DNA of 64,000 nucleotides from Maribacter huludaoensis. GTDB lineage: Bacteria > Bacteroidota > Bacteroidia > Flavobacteriales > Flavobacteriaceae. The notes below the pieces were generated by a model. The model saw nothing but the letters and a program-made list of their open reading frames with translations, had not been told where the DNA came from and searched no databases. Positions 15,603 through 24,977 of this stretch are shown here, piece after piece. Each line of letters begins with the position of its first letter. Position 1 is the stretch's first letter. Position numbers and translations under genes: made by a program. The DNA is taken from positions 949,376-1,013,375 of the forward strand of contig NZ_JARKMS010000002.1 of the NCBI RefSeq assembly GCF_029350945.1, written 5' to 3'.

Positions 15603-18151
15603 GTACAACACAAAGAACATCTAACGCATCATTTAATTGGCTTTTGAAAATGGCTTGGCGTGATGGTAAGGCAAGTGGCAAGCGCTTGTTACTTTTCATG
15701 GCTTCTATTATTCTAGGTATAGCCGCAGTTGTTTCAATTCAATCTTTTAGCGATAACCTAAAAGATAATATTGGTCTACAGTCAAAAGCACTCATGGGTG
15801 CAGATTTTTTAATTGATAGTAATCAGCCGGCAAATGACAGGGTAGCGGCATTAATGGATTCTTTAGGAGGGTATAATGCAAGAGAAGTCAATTTTGCCTC
15901 AATGGCGGCTTTCCCTAAAAGTCTAACTACAAAATTAGTACAGGTACGTGCCGTTGAAGGTGCTTTTCCTTTTTATGGAGCATTAGAAACTGAACCTGCC
16001 AAAGCTGCAAAAGAATACTTGAAAAAAGGCGGGGCATTAGTTGATGCTACGGCAATGCTTCAATACAATTTAAAACCTGGCGATAGTGTAAAACTTGGTA
16101 ACATTACTTTCCCTATTGTTGGGTCCTTGATTACCGCTCCTGGTAGCACAGGTATTGGTGCCACTGCAGCGCCACCTATAATTGTGCCTTTTCGCTTTAT
16201 GGAAGATAGCGGGCTCTTACAGCGTGGTAGTCGTCTAAAGTATAATTATTACTTCAACAATGACAAGGCAGATCTAGAAGCCCTGAGTAAAGATGTTGAC
16301 CCGTTATTAGATGCTGAGAATGCTGATATGGATACCCATACCGATACTAGTGAACGCCTGGGACGTAGATATGAAAATGTAGGTCGTTTTCTAAATTTGG
16401 TCGCATTTATAGCACTTCTCTTAGGGTGTGTTGGTATTGCCAGTTCTGTACATATTTATATAAAAGAAAAATTAAAGGCAGTTGCAGTGCTAAAGTGTTT
16501 GGGGGCAACTAGAAAACAGACATTTTTAATTTACCTGATCCAGATTGCTGGAATGGGCTTGTTAGGCGGACTCATAGGTACCATTATAGGATTGTTATTA
16601 CAACAGACTTTTCCGCTAATATTACAAGAGTTTTTACCATTTGAAGTAGAAATATCTACTTCATTTCAAGCCATATTCGTTGGGTTGTTACTAGGTGTTT
16701 GTATGTCGGTTTTATTTGCCTTGTCACCATTGATCCATACTTGGTTTGTTTCCCCTTTACAAGTATTGCGGGTGCAAGAAGATACTGGTAAAAAGGCAAG
16801 AACTTATCAAATTTGGGTAGTTGTTGCCATAGTACTTTTTATATTTTTATTCGCATTTTGGCTGTTGGGAAGATGGGCGTTCGCATTGAGTTTTGTAGGA
16901 GGTATATTGGTGACTTTTTCCATTTTAGCGGGTGTGTCTATTTTATTTATGCGATTGATAAAACGCTACTTTCCAAAATCATGGAGTTTTGCCGCTAGAC
17001 AGAGTTTGTTGAATTTATACCGACCGAATAACCAGACGGTAGTGTTGATTTTAGCTATTGGTATTGGAACATTTTTGATCAGTACATTATATTTTACAAA
17101 AGATTTTCTTCTGGCTAAAACTTCTTTCGAGGCAAGTGCCGAGAGTCCGAATTTAATTTTGTTCGATGTACAAACCGATCAACGTGATGCCGTGACAAAT
17201 ACCATTACCCCAAAAGGTCTTCCCGTTATAGATAATATTCCTATCGTTACAATGAGAATTGAGCGTATAAAGAATAGAAATGTAAATGACATTAGAATAG
17301 ATACTACTACCCGAGTGAACAAGTGGATTTTAAACCATGAGTTTAGAACTACGTATAGGGATTCCATGATCGGTTCAGAGAAACTATTGGAAGGGGAGTG
17401 GATGCCTACCGTAGACCCTAATGCAAAAATAATTCCTATTTCATTGGCAGAAAATGTTGCCAATGACGCTTTGGTAACCTTAGGCGATACATTGTTATTT
17501 AATGTTCAGGGAAAATTGATGACCACCGTTGTAGGTAATATCCGTCAGGTAGATTGGGCTAGAATGCAGCTCAATTTTTCTATCGTATTTCCAAAAGGTG
17601 TGTTAGAAAATGCACCACAGTTTCATGTGGTAACAACAAATGCCCCGGATAAAAAATCATCGGCAAATCTGCAAAGAGAATTGGTGAAGAAATTCCCCAA
17701 TGTATCGATCATAGATTTAAGACAGGTAGTAACCTTGGTCGAAGATATTTTAGATAAAATTTCATGGGTCATATCTTTTATGGCATTTTTCAGTATTCTA
17801 ACAGGAATTATCGTCTTGATCGGCTCCGTTCGTAACAGTAAATACCAGCGCATTCGGGAAAGTGTATTGTTAAGAACACTTGGTGCCCAGAGTAAACAGA
17901 TTTTAAAAATTAATGCCCTAGAATACTTTTTTTTAGGGGTTTTAGGAAGCGGAGTAGGGGTTTTACTTTCGTTACTAAGCAGCTTTCTACTCGCATATTT
18001 TATTTTCGATACGCCATTTATTCCGTCCTGGGTTCCATTTTTAGTTGTGTTACCGGGCATAACATTATTGGTCCTAGCTATCGGATTAATGAACAGTAGA
18101 GGGGTGTTAAATAGTCCGCCATTACAGGTACTGCGGAAAGAAGCAAATTGA
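15599..18151 (+). CDS. FtsX-like ABC permease, YbbP type
   Basis: The 850-residue protein has a helix near 30-50, a large periplasmic domain (about 50-260), three helices (about 265-390), two central helices near 405-455, a second periplasmic domain (about 510-710) and three C-terminal helices. This is the two-copy FtsX layout of YbbP-type permeases. The TTG start at 15599 overlaps the ATPase stop. The first in-frame ATG (15650, at MAWRD) is only 17 codons in. I prefer the TTG because FNWLLKMAWRD is the usual opening of the family, but the start is not certain. It forms an inner-membrane ABC complex with the preceding ATPase, probably acting on lipids or envelope proteins. Confidence 0.92.
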   Translation: MSTTQRTSNASFNWLLKMAWRDGKASGKRLLLFMASIILGIAAVVSIQSFSDNLKDNIGLQSKALMGADFLIDSNQPANDRVAALMDSLGGYNAREVNFASMAAFPKSLTTKLVQVRAVEGAFPFYGALETEPAKAAKEYLKKGGALVDATAMLQYNLKPGDSVKLGNITFPIVGSLITAPGSTGIGATAAPPIIVPFRFMEDSGLLQRGSRLKYNYYFNNDKADLEALSKDVDPLLDAENADMDTHTDTSERLGRRYENVGRFLNLVAFIALLLGCVGIASSVHIYIKEKLKAVAVLKCLGATRKQTFLIYLIQIAGMGLLGGLIGTIIGLLLQQTFPLILQEFLPFEVEISTSFQAIFVGLLLGVCMSVLFALSPLIHTWFVSPLQVLRVQEDTGKKARTYQIWVVVAIVLFIFLFAFWLLGRWAFALSFVGGILVTFSILAGVSILFMRLIKRYFPKSWSFAARQSLLNLYRPNNQTVVLILAIGIGTFLISTLYFTKDFLLAKTSFEASAESPNLILFDVQTDQRDAVTNTITPKGLPVIDNIPIVTMRIERIKNRNVNDIRIDTTTRVNKWILNHEFRTTYRDSMIGSEKLLEGEWMPTVDPNAKIIPISLAENVANDALVTLGDTLLFNVQGKLMTTVVGNIRQVDWARMQLNFSIVFPKGVLENAPQFHVVTTNAPDKKSSANLQRELVKKFPNVSIIDLRQVVTLVEDILDKISWVISFMAFFSILTGIIVLIGSVRNSKYQRIRESVLLRTLGAQSKQILKINALEYFFLGVLGSGVGVLLSLLSSFLLAYFIFDTPFIPSWVPFLVVLPGITLLVLAIGLMNSRGVLNSPPLQVLRKEAN

Positions 18152-18211
18152 GAAAAGCTTTTTCTGATATAAAATTGATGGTTGCATTATAAGTTTTCTA
18201 CCTTTAAAAAC

Positions 18212-19867
18212 ATGGGAAAGCAACTATTCTATTTGTTCATTATGTCGTTATTGTTATGTTCTTGTAGAACCAATAATGTAAAAGCCGATTTAATAATTAC
18301 CAATGCCAATATCTGGACCGGTAATTCAGACTTACCAAAAGCTGAGGCAATGGCCATAAAAGCAGATACCATTTTGGCCATTGGCTTATTTGATGATATT
18401 CAAAAGTTTAAAGGCTCAATTACTGAAATAAAAGATGTAAGCGGAAAATTTATTACACCAGGTTTTATTGATACTCATGTGCATTTATTAATGGGTGGTA
18501 ATAGCTTATTGAACGTAGCGTTGCGTGATGTTGATAGTAAAGAAGAATTCATAAATAAAATAGCATCGTTCGCTAAAGAAATAGAACCTGGTAAATGGAT
18601 CGTTGAGGGAAATTGGGACCATACCCTGTGGGGAGGTGAATTACCTAATAAAGATTGGATAGATGAATTTACGGGTGAAAATCCGGTTGCAATTTATAGA
18701 ATGGACGGTCATATGATTCTAGCCAACTCGGCAGCGCTAAAAATTGCCGGTATAGATGAGAATAGTCCTAAGGTAGAAAATGGAGAAATTGTTAAAAATA
18801 AAGATGGTATACCGTCAGGAATTCTTAAAAGTGAAGCCATGTATTTGGTTTTAAATAAAATTCCGGAGTTAACAATAACAGAAAAGGAAAAGGCAATTAG
18901 TGCAGCTCAAGATTATCTGGTTTCACAAGGGGTAACGAGTATTCATGATGTAGATAGTTTGGGTGGATATGAAATTTTAGAAAAAATGAATTTCAATGAT
19001 CAACTTAAGGTAAGGGTTTACACGGCCGATCCGTTGAAGTATTGGAAAACAACAACTAAAGATGAAAAAAACTCCAAATGGTTAAAGAACGGTCTTATGA
19101 AAGGCTTTGTTGACGGCTCGTTAGGTTCGCATACTGCAGCCTTTAAAGATCCTTATTCGGATAAGCCATCAGATAGCGGTTTATTTATTGTAGATAAGGA
19201 TAGCTTAAATACTTGGGTCATAAATGCGGATAAACAACAATTGCAGATTACCGTTCACGCAATAGGCGATTTGGCAAACAGCACCATATTAGATTTTTTT
19301 GATAGTGTTGTGGTTAAAAACGGAAAACGAGATAGGCGATTAAGAATAGAACATGCGCAACACTTGGCGGTAGAGGATATTGATAGATTTTCCAAACTTG
19401 ATGTCATTACGAGTATGCAACCCTATCATGCCATTGATGACGGTAGATGGGCTGAAGAGTTAATTGGACATGAACGGATAAAGACTACCTATGCTTTTAA
19501 ATCTATTTTAGATGCCAACACAACTTTAGTATTTGGTAGTGATTGGCCTGTGGCGCCTGCATCACCTTTATATGGGATTTATGCTGCCGTCACCAGAAGA
19601 ACTCTAGATGCCAAAAATCCTGATGGTTGGGTTCCTGAACAAAAAATAAATGTGGAACAGGCATTAAGAGCATATACTAAAGATGCTGCTTTTAGCTCTT
19701 TTGATGAAAATATAAAAGGCACTTTAGAACCGGGTAAATTGGCAGATTTTGTTATTTTAAAAGAAGATATTTTTCAAATTGACCCTACATCCATTAAAGA
19801 CGTACAAGTGTTGGAGACTTATGTTGGCGGTAAACGTATGTTTGTACATAGTGAGCTTTCTAAGTAA
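18212..19867 (+). CDS. YtcJ-like amidohydrolase lipoprotein
   Basis: I take the ATG at 18212, which opens directly into a lipoprotein signal (LLLCSC, Cys at about residue 18). A frame from TTG at 18182 would add ten odd residues. The domain is metal-dependent amidohydrolase of the YtcJ type: GFIDTHVHLLMGG (metal-binding HxH), a long insert, DGSLGSHTAAF, HAIGDLA, RIEHAQHL, FGSDWPVAP (metal Asp) and the closing GKLADFVIL. Length is 551 residues. Members hydrolyse C-N bonds of small molecules; substrate unknown. It follows the YbbP-type permease by 60 bp and may share its transcript. Confidence 0.9.
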   Translation: MGKQLFYLFIMSLLLCSCRTNNVKADLIITNANIWTGNSDLPKAEAMAIKADTILAIGLFDDIQKFKGSITEIKDVSGKFITPGFIDTHVHLLMGGNSLLNVALRDVDSKEEFINKIASFAKEIEPGKWIVEGNWDHTLWGGELPNKDWIDEFTGENPVAIYRMDGHMILANSAALKIAGIDENSPKVENGEIVKNKDGIPSGILKSEAMYLVLNKIPELTITEKEKAISAAQDYLVSQGVTSIHDVDSLGGYEILEKMNFNDQLKVRVYTADPLKYWKTTTKDEKNSKWLKNGLMKGFVDGSLGSHTAAFKDPYSDKPSDSGLFIVDKDSLNTWVINADKQQLQITVHAIGDLANSTILDFFDSVVVKNGKRDRRLRIEHAQHLAVEDIDRFSKLDVITSMQPYHAIDDGRWAEELIGHERIKTTYAFKSILDANTTLVFGSDWPVAPASPLYGIYAAVTRRTLDAKNPDGWVPEQKINVEQALRAYTKDAAFSSFDENIKGTLEPGKLADFVILKEDIFQIDPTSIKDVQVLETYVGGKRMFVHSELSK

Positions 19868-19964
19868 CAATTAATTTCTTTGTACGTTTTCCGTTTTAAA
19901 TAGTCTCTTATTACTTAATTACGGATAAATTACGCACTATACGTAATTTGTCAACTAATCAACA

Positions 19965-19972
19965 TAGCTTTG
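19965..19972 (+). promoter_or_regulatory. Candidate -7 element of the helicase gene
   Basis: TAGCTTTG fits the Bacteroidota -7 consensus TAnnTTTG and lies 25 bp before the ATG. The nearest upstream TTG (19948) is only 14 bp away, shorter than usual, so the -33 element is not convincing. Confidence 0.35.
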
Positions 19973-19997
19973 CAACTGAAATACAAAAGTTATTGTT

Positions 19998-21353
19998 ATG
20001 CCGTTGTTTACCGATTTAAAAATATCTAGAAACCTAGAAAAAGCACTTGAAGATTTAGGTTTTGAAAATACTACTCCCATTCAAGAGAAAGCTTTTCCTA
20101 TTGTAATGAGTGGTAGTGATGTTGTTGGTATTGCGCAAACGGGTACCGGTAAAACATTTGCTTATTTACTTCCTATTTTAAATACGCTGAAGTTTTCCAA
20201 AGAAATCCATCCAAAGGTTATTATTCTTGTACCTACACGTGAGTTGGTGGTACAGGTGGTAGAAGAGGCGGAGAAACTGTCTAAATATTCTGGAACTAGA
20301 ATTTTAGGTGTGTTTGGTGGTAAAAGTATGTTGCGCCAAAAGGAGGCTTTGGCATTGGGTACAGATGTATTGGTGGCAACCCCTGCCAGACTTTATGATC
20401 TTATTCTAACTAAAGCGGTTCAATTAAAACAAGTGAAGAAGCTTGTTATCGATGAGGTCGATGTAATGCTGGACCTGGGTTTTAGATTTCAACTTGTAAA
20501 TATTTTTGAACTCTTGCCTCAGAAGAGACAGAATATCATGTTTTCCGCTACCATGACCGATGATATTGAATTGTTTATTACCGATTTCTTTACAGGCGTT
20601 CAAAAAATTGCTATTGCCGTTAGTGGTACTCCTCTAGAAAATATTACCCAGTATACTTACGCTACCCCTAACTTTTATACAAAAGTTAACCTGTTGGTCC
20701 ACTTATTACAAAATGTAGAAACGTACCATAAGGTTTTGGTTTTTGTTTCCAGTAAGCGCAGTGCAGATTTATTGTTCAAAGAATTGGCGGAGTACTTTAG
20801 TGAAGAAATATGCATTATTCACTCCAATAAAACTCAGAACTACAGACTACGCTCCATTAATCAGTTTGACGAAGGTAAGAACCGTATTTTGGTAACTACA
20901 GATGTTATGGCACGTGGACTGGATTTACAGGAAATTTCTCATGTAATAAACTTTGATACTCCGTCATATCCTGAAAACTACATGCACCGTATTGGTAGAA
21001 CAGGTAGGGCAGAGAAAGAAGGAACTTCTATTTTATTGTACACGGAAAAAGAAGAAGAAGCCAAGAATGCTATAGAGGATTTAATGTCTCATAAGATAAA
21101 TCAATTACCATTACCAGAGGATGTAGAAATTGCTACACAACTTACTTTTGACGAGCAACCTAAGCATAGAGAACGTGAAAATCCGCTTAATATAAACGAA
21201 GAGGAGCGTGGAGCAAGTTTTCATGAGAAATCTGATAAGAACAAGAAGGAGAATCAAGGTGGCTCGTATAAACGTATCATTAAAAAGAAGTACACTAAAC
21301 CGAAGACCCGTGGAGATAAAAACTACGGTAAACGTGGTAGAAACAAAAAATAG
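19998..21353 (+). CDS. DEAD-box ATP-dependent RNA helicase
   Basis: The 451-residue protein has all DEAD-box motifs: the Q motif (FENTTPIQEKAFP), motif I AQTGTGKT, Ia PTRELVVQ, II DEVD (a variant of DEAD, in VIDEVDVMLD), III SAT, V TTDVMARGLD and VI HRIGRTGRAEKEG. A basic, Lys/Arg/Gly-rich tail (about 385-451) would bind RNA. RhlE-like proteins of this type help ribosome assembly and mRNA decay and are often cold-induced. The change of DEAD to DEVD keeps the catalytic Asp-Glu pair. It is monocistronic. A weak 6-bp hairpin with T-rich flank at 21385-21410 may end it. Confidence 0.93.
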   Translation: MPLFTDLKISRNLEKALEDLGFENTTPIQEKAFPIVMSGSDVVGIAQTGTGKTFAYLLPILNTLKFSKEIHPKVIILVPTRELVVQVVEEAEKLSKYSGTRILGVFGGKSMLRQKEALALGTDVLVATPARLYDLILTKAVQLKQVKKLVIDEVDVMLDLGFRFQLVNIFELLPQKRQNIMFSATMTDDIELFITDFFTGVQKIAIAVSGTPLENITQYTYATPNFYTKVNLLVHLLQNVETYHKVLVFVSSKRSADLLFKELAEYFSEEICIIHSNKTQNYRLRSINQFDEGKNRILVTTDVMARGLDLQEISHVINFDTPSYPENYMHRIGRTGRAEKEGTSILLYTEKEEEAKNAIEDLMSHKINQLPLPEDVEIATQLTFDEQPKHRERENPLNINEEERGASFHEKSDKNKKENQGGSYKRIIKKKYTKPKTRGDKNYGKRGRNKK

Positions 21354-21473
21354 GTTTCATTTATTTCAAATTAATTGATTTTATATTCTAAAAATAGAAT
21401 GTTCTTTTATACCCTAGTTTTAGGGCTGTTCTAAATTTTCAGCATTTAAAAACATCGATTAAATACACATCAA

Positions 21474-21530
21474 ATCGGTGTGGTGTTTTTAGGTCAAAAA
21501 CCATTCGTCGACACTTTTTGTCTATTCGTC
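21474..21530 (+). promoter_or_regulatory. Upstream element of protein C with 21-bp direct repeat
   Basis: The block at 21474-21511 is the counterpart of 12959-12996 before protein A. In addition CCATTCGTC (21501-21509) recurs as CTATTCGTC (21522-21530), 21 bp apart and on the same face of the helix. This is the arrangement of LytTR-type operators. It ends 98 bp before the start codon. ACATCGATT and AATCGGTGT (21452-21460 and 21473-21481) could also pair, so part of this region might double as a terminator of the helicase gene. Confidence 0.58.
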
Positions 21531-21628
21531 ATAGAATTTTACGCTAGGCGAAAATTATAGCAGTTTAGCGAGGGTAAGAGCCATTATCCTCTATCTGAAA
21601 CTACTTTTATATTGTTCAACATTACGAT

Positions 21629-21886
21629 ATGAAAGCATTATTCACCACACTAATAGTTATTTTCGCCGGCGCATTGGCACTGGCACAAACTCCCCAAACA
21701 GATGATAAAATTAACGCTACTGAAGTGGGTGTTGTTTTGGCTGATAGCACTGACAATATTAACCACGAAAAAGAGATTACTATCACTGATGAGACGTCGA
21801 TAGCACGCTTGTACAGATATAAGAATGCAAGGGTTAACAAAGAATTAGCTTTTATTACAGCTAAGGATTACGGTAAATTGGCATAA
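21629..21886 (+). CDS. Small secreted protein C (ARLY-KN-R motif family)
   Basis: The 85-residue protein has a 20-residue signal peptide ending ALAQ. The middle is acidic and polar (21-55; rich in T, D, N, E), then comes the basic motif ARLYRYKNARVNKEL at 59-73 with AFITA, and a short tail ending GKLA. It shares the motif with the proteins at 13115, 13877 and 30932 on -, and shares its upstream element with the protein at 13115. A possible 39-residue membrane peptide gene follows 52 bp downstream. I do not recognise the family; secretion is the only property I can support. Confidence 0.8.
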   Translation: MKALFTTLIVIFAGALALAQTPQTDDKINATEVGVVLADSTDNINHEKEITITDETSIARLYRYKNARVNKELAFITAKDYGKLA

Positions 21887-21938
21887 TCTTTGCCCTAAAC
21901 AACAAGGTGCAATTAAGCATCTTATAAATATTAAAACT

Positions 21939-22058
21939 ATGATGTTACTTTCAATTTTAATACCAGCAGTTATCGTTATTGCAACAATTGCCTTTACTTC
22001 AAAAAATGAAAAAAAAGTACGTCCAATTAAAGTACCTGTAAACAAGCGTAAGTTTTAA
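21939..22058 (+). CDS. Possible 39-residue membrane peptide
   Basis: An ATG-ATG start opens a 39-codon frame ending TAA at 22056-22058. The product has a hydrophobic N-terminal half (LLSILIPAVIVIATIAF), then a strongly basic tail (KNEKKVRPIKVPVNKRKF). This is the topology of single-span microproteins with a cytoplasmic basic end. It lies 52 bp after small secreted protein C on the same strand and overlaps the stop of the opposite amidohydrolase gene by 4 bp. There is no Shine-Dalgarno, as is usual here. The regular composition argues it is real, but only comparison with relatives can confirm it. Confidence 0.5.
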   Translation: MMLLSILIPAVIVIATIAFTSKNEKKVRPIKVPVNKRKF

Positions 22059-23644
22059 TTTTTTACGCCAGGCTGCTTAATAGTATAATTACTTTTAGCT
22101 TTTGCCTTATCTACTTGGCGTTTAACATCTGCCAGTAGCGCTTTGGAATCATAGATGATTCCGTCTTTAATGGTGTATTTAACACCACCAACCCGAACCA
22201 CCTCATTGTCCTTGGTAAGTTTAATAGCTCCCGTACCATACAATACTTTGAAATTTTGTAGCGGATTTTCCTCAACAATGACAAAGTCTGCCAATTTGCC
22301 TATGGTTACCGAACCTAATTTGTCATCCAAACCTAATGCCTCTGCACCATTTAGTGTAGCAGATTGTATGATTTCTAAAGGATGAAACCCAGCTTCTCGC
22401 ATTAATTCCAGTTCTCTTATATAGGCAAAACCATATAATTGAAAAATGAATCTGGAATCTGATCCCGTGGTTACTCTACCACCTCTGTTTTTAAATTCAT
22501 TGATAAAGGTCATCCAAAGTTTATAATTTTTTCTCCAGGCAACTTCTTGTTCCGTGCCCCAATCATGCCAGTACGATCCATGAGATACTTTGCTAGGTTG
22601 ATAAAACTCCCATAAAGATGGCAATGTATAATCTTCATGCCATTCAGCTCTTCTTGCGCGCTGTAAATCTCTACTAGCCTCATATATGTTGAAAGTTGGG
22701 TCCAAGGTAAAATCAAGTTCCAATAATTCGTTCATTACGTTATTCCAGTGTTCGGAATAAGGCTGGGCCGCTTGTTCCCATAATTTTCCGGCATTTTCAA
22801 AACGATCTTGCTCGTTTTGGTAGTTGTAGTCCAACGGAAAATCTTGTACCGTTCTATCATCGAACAAAGCTTCTGGTAACCCGTACCAATGCTCCATAGA
22901 GGTTAATCCCGCTCTGGCGGAATGTAAAACATTCCAACGGGCAACGCTCATTTGCGCATGGTGGCATGCAGAACCTAATCCTAATTTCTTGTTCTCGTCC
23001 AATGCCGCTGCCATAATTGCCGGTTCGGCTCCAAAGAACTTAATACCGTCAGCTCCTCTTTTGGCATTGGCGCGTACCCATTCCCTAGCTTGTTCAGGAG
23101 TAGAAATAGGAATATCGTTCAACGGATTAAAAGATTTACTTGTTTGCCCGAAAGCAGTATAGGAAATAATACGCGGAGCAATGATTTCATTTTTTTCGCT
23201 TTTTCGTTTTAAGTCAAGCGTGACATCAATACCTCTACCGGCAACTTCACGGGCGGTAGTTACACCATGCGCCATCCAAAGTTTAAATACATAGTCTGGA
23301 TCAGCGCCTTGGGCATCACCGCCAATATGAGTGTGCATATCAATAAAACCGGGCATTAAGTACATACCGGTACAATCCAATTCTTTACCACCTGACTTTA
23401 ATTTTGGCCTCTTGGCCGCATCTATATCTACACCTGGATAACCAACCACCTTTATATTGGTGATCACATTGTTTTCTACAACAATGTCAATAGGTCCTTG
23501 TGGTGGTGCTCCGTTACCATTAATAAGCATTACGCCTCTAATGATCAATTGATCGTGGGGTCCGTCCCCTTCAAGAGATTGTGCTTGTATTGTAAACCAT
23601 ACGGATAAGAATAGAACTGGTAAGAGCAGATGTTTACGTAACAT
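22055..23644 (-). CDS. Exported amidohydrolase (imidazolonepropionase-like)
   Basis: The 529-residue protein has a signal peptide ending IQAQ (about residue 22) and an amidohydrolase domain: GFIDMHTHIGGD (metal HxH), a lysine-bearing stretch (GADGIKFFGAEP) for the bridging ligand, SACHHAQMS, SMEHWYG, TTGSDSRF with the metal Asp, and LGSVTIGKLADFVIVEENP. The enzymes cut C-N bonds in cyclic amides or dipeptides. Its secreted nature suggests a role in nutrient breakdown. It is a second exported amidohydrolase only 2.2 kb from the first (18212), but the two are not close paralogues by eye. Confidence 0.9.
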   Translation of the reverse strand: MLRKHLLLPVLFLSVWFTIQAQSLEGDGPHDQLIIRGVMLINGNGAPPQGPIDIVVENNVITNIKVVGYPGVDIDAAKRPKLKSGGKELDCTGMYLMPGFIDMHTHIGGDAQGADPDYVFKLWMAHGVTTAREVAGRGIDVTLDLKRKSEKNEIIAPRIISYTAFGQTSKSFNPLNDIPISTPEQAREWVRANAKRGADGIKFFGAEPAIMAAALDENKKLGLGSACHHAQMSVARWNVLHSARAGLTSMEHWYGLPEALFDDRTVQDFPLDYNYQNEQDRFENAGKLWEQAAQPYSEHWNNVMNELLELDFTLDPTFNIYEASRDLQRARRAEWHEDYTLPSLWEFYQPSKVSHGSYWHDWGTEQEVAWRKNYKLWMTFINEFKNRGGRVTTGSDSRFIFQLYGFAYIRELELMREAGFHPLEIIQSATLNGAEALGLDDKLGSVTIGKLADFVIVEENPLQNFKVLYGTGAIKLTKDNEVVRVGGVKYTIKDGIIYDSKALLADVKRQVDKAKAKSNYTIKQPGVKN

Positions 23645-23756
23645 AGGGTGGTTGTTTGCGTTAGTTTCCTTAAATATAGAGAAACCCGCAAAAAGAACGG
23701 TGAACGTTTGATAACTTTACAAATAAAAAGTGTTGTTGTTATTTGTACTTAAAGCA

Positions 23757-24977
23757 TTAAGCAACTGGAGATAATTGTTGTTTGATTTCTTGGAACTTGA
23801 TGATGTAATTAGTTCCTTTTTTGGAATTATCGCGTTCTATTGTTCCGCGTAATTGTCGCGTAAGGTTATGAATCAATTTTAAACCTAAAGACTTTGTGTT
23901 TTTATGATTAATGGTTTCCGGAAAGCCGATTCCATTATCACCAATCTCAAGAATATAGCAGTTTTTTTGTTCACTATCTTTTCTAAGTTTAATACTGATG
24001 ATGCCTTCGTTATCGTTTTCTATACCATATTTTAAGGCATTGGTCAAGGTTTCATTAATTAAAAGCCCTAATGGAATTGCCGTGTCTATTCCCAATTTTA
24101 TATCGGGAATATCTATATTTAAATCAACATTGTTGTCGTTGCCCTTTATTGAACGAATTAAATATTCACCCAATTCCAACACATATGATTTGTATTCAAT
24201 GTGGCTAATATCATTACGCATATACAGCATTTCATGAACCATTGCCATTGCAATTACCCTATTTTGGGTTCCTTTTAACAAGCCTTTCATTGGGCCTGTT
24301 TCTATATTTCTGGATTGTAAGCTCAACAAACTGGAAACTGTTTGAAGATTGTTTTTTACTCTATGGTGAACTTCTTTTAAAAGATTTTCCTTTTCGTGTA
24401 CTTGGTTTGCCAGTGCCTTTTTTGAACTATACATGGCATTGTACGTTTTTAGCAATGTTTTTCCTAAAGTGTTTCCTAATATGAAAACAGCGAACAAAAC
24501 GGAAACTAAGCTAAAGACCGAGCTTGATTCTTCTGGAACCAAATTTTCTGTAACACGCAATTCAGGTATGTTCTGTGTAAAAACCAATAGTATTAGAACG
24601 GTTATAATATTAAAATAAACTTTGCCATATTTAGTACTATTAATAAAACCTCCAAAGGCGATCAACGGAATCATGAATATAAACGCACTGTGAATGCCAC
24701 CACTATATACAGTTACTATAACCGCTGTAATTAATCCTATTATAGAAGAAAAATTAAAGGTGGGTACTATATTTTTATGAGACCTGAAGTAAAGTAGATT
24801 AATAATGTTCAAGACGGCAAAGCCGACAAGGGCAAAAGGTATGATCTGAGTTATGTTCAAAAAGAAATAGCATAAAGCCCCAAAAAGAATGGAGATAATG
24901 CTTGTGGTATAATTTACCCTTAAAAATAGTTTGGTTTTATCCTGTAGACGTTCTTTGTCAATGGTAAATCCGGGCAT
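23757..24977 (-). CDS. Membrane sensor histidine kinase, HisKA_2 type
   Basis: The 406-residue protein has five or six N-terminal membrane helices (about 22-170), a short coiled linker, and a HisKA_2 dimerisation domain with HHRVKNNLQTVSSLLSLQS (phospho-acceptor His at 204/205). An HATPase domain follows, with N box LLINETLTNALKYG and G1 box EIGDNGIGFP. No response regulator is adjacent; it is an orphan in this window. Kinases with the HRVKNNLQ box often partner LytTR or HWE-type regulators, so a link to the 21-bp repeats upstream of the small secreted proteins is possible but purely inferred. Confidence 0.92.
   Translation of the reverse strand: MPGFTIDKERLQDKTKLFLRVNYTTSIISILFGALCYFFLNITQIIPFALVGFAVLNIINLLYFRSHKNIVPTFNFSSIIGLITAVIVTVYSGGIHSAFIFMIPLIAFGGFINSTKYGKVYFNIITVLILLVFTQNIPELRVTENLVPEESSSVFSLVSVLFAVFILGNTLGKTLLKTYNAMYSSKKALANQVHEKENLLKEVHHRVKNNLQTVSSLLSLQSRNIETGPMKGLLKGTQNRVIAMAMVHEMLYMRNDISHIEYKSYVLELGEYLIRSIKGNDNNVDLNIDIPDIKLGIDTAIPLGLLINETLTNALKYGIENDNEGIISIKLRKDSEQKNCYILEIGDNGIGFPETINHKNTKSLGLKLIHNLTRQLRGTIERDNSKKGTNYIIKFQEIKQQLSPVA

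Noticed and set aside
21845-22045. 66-codon - strand ORF
   Set aside because: It lies antisense to the end of small secreted protein C and to the 39-residue peptide and has no recognisable features.
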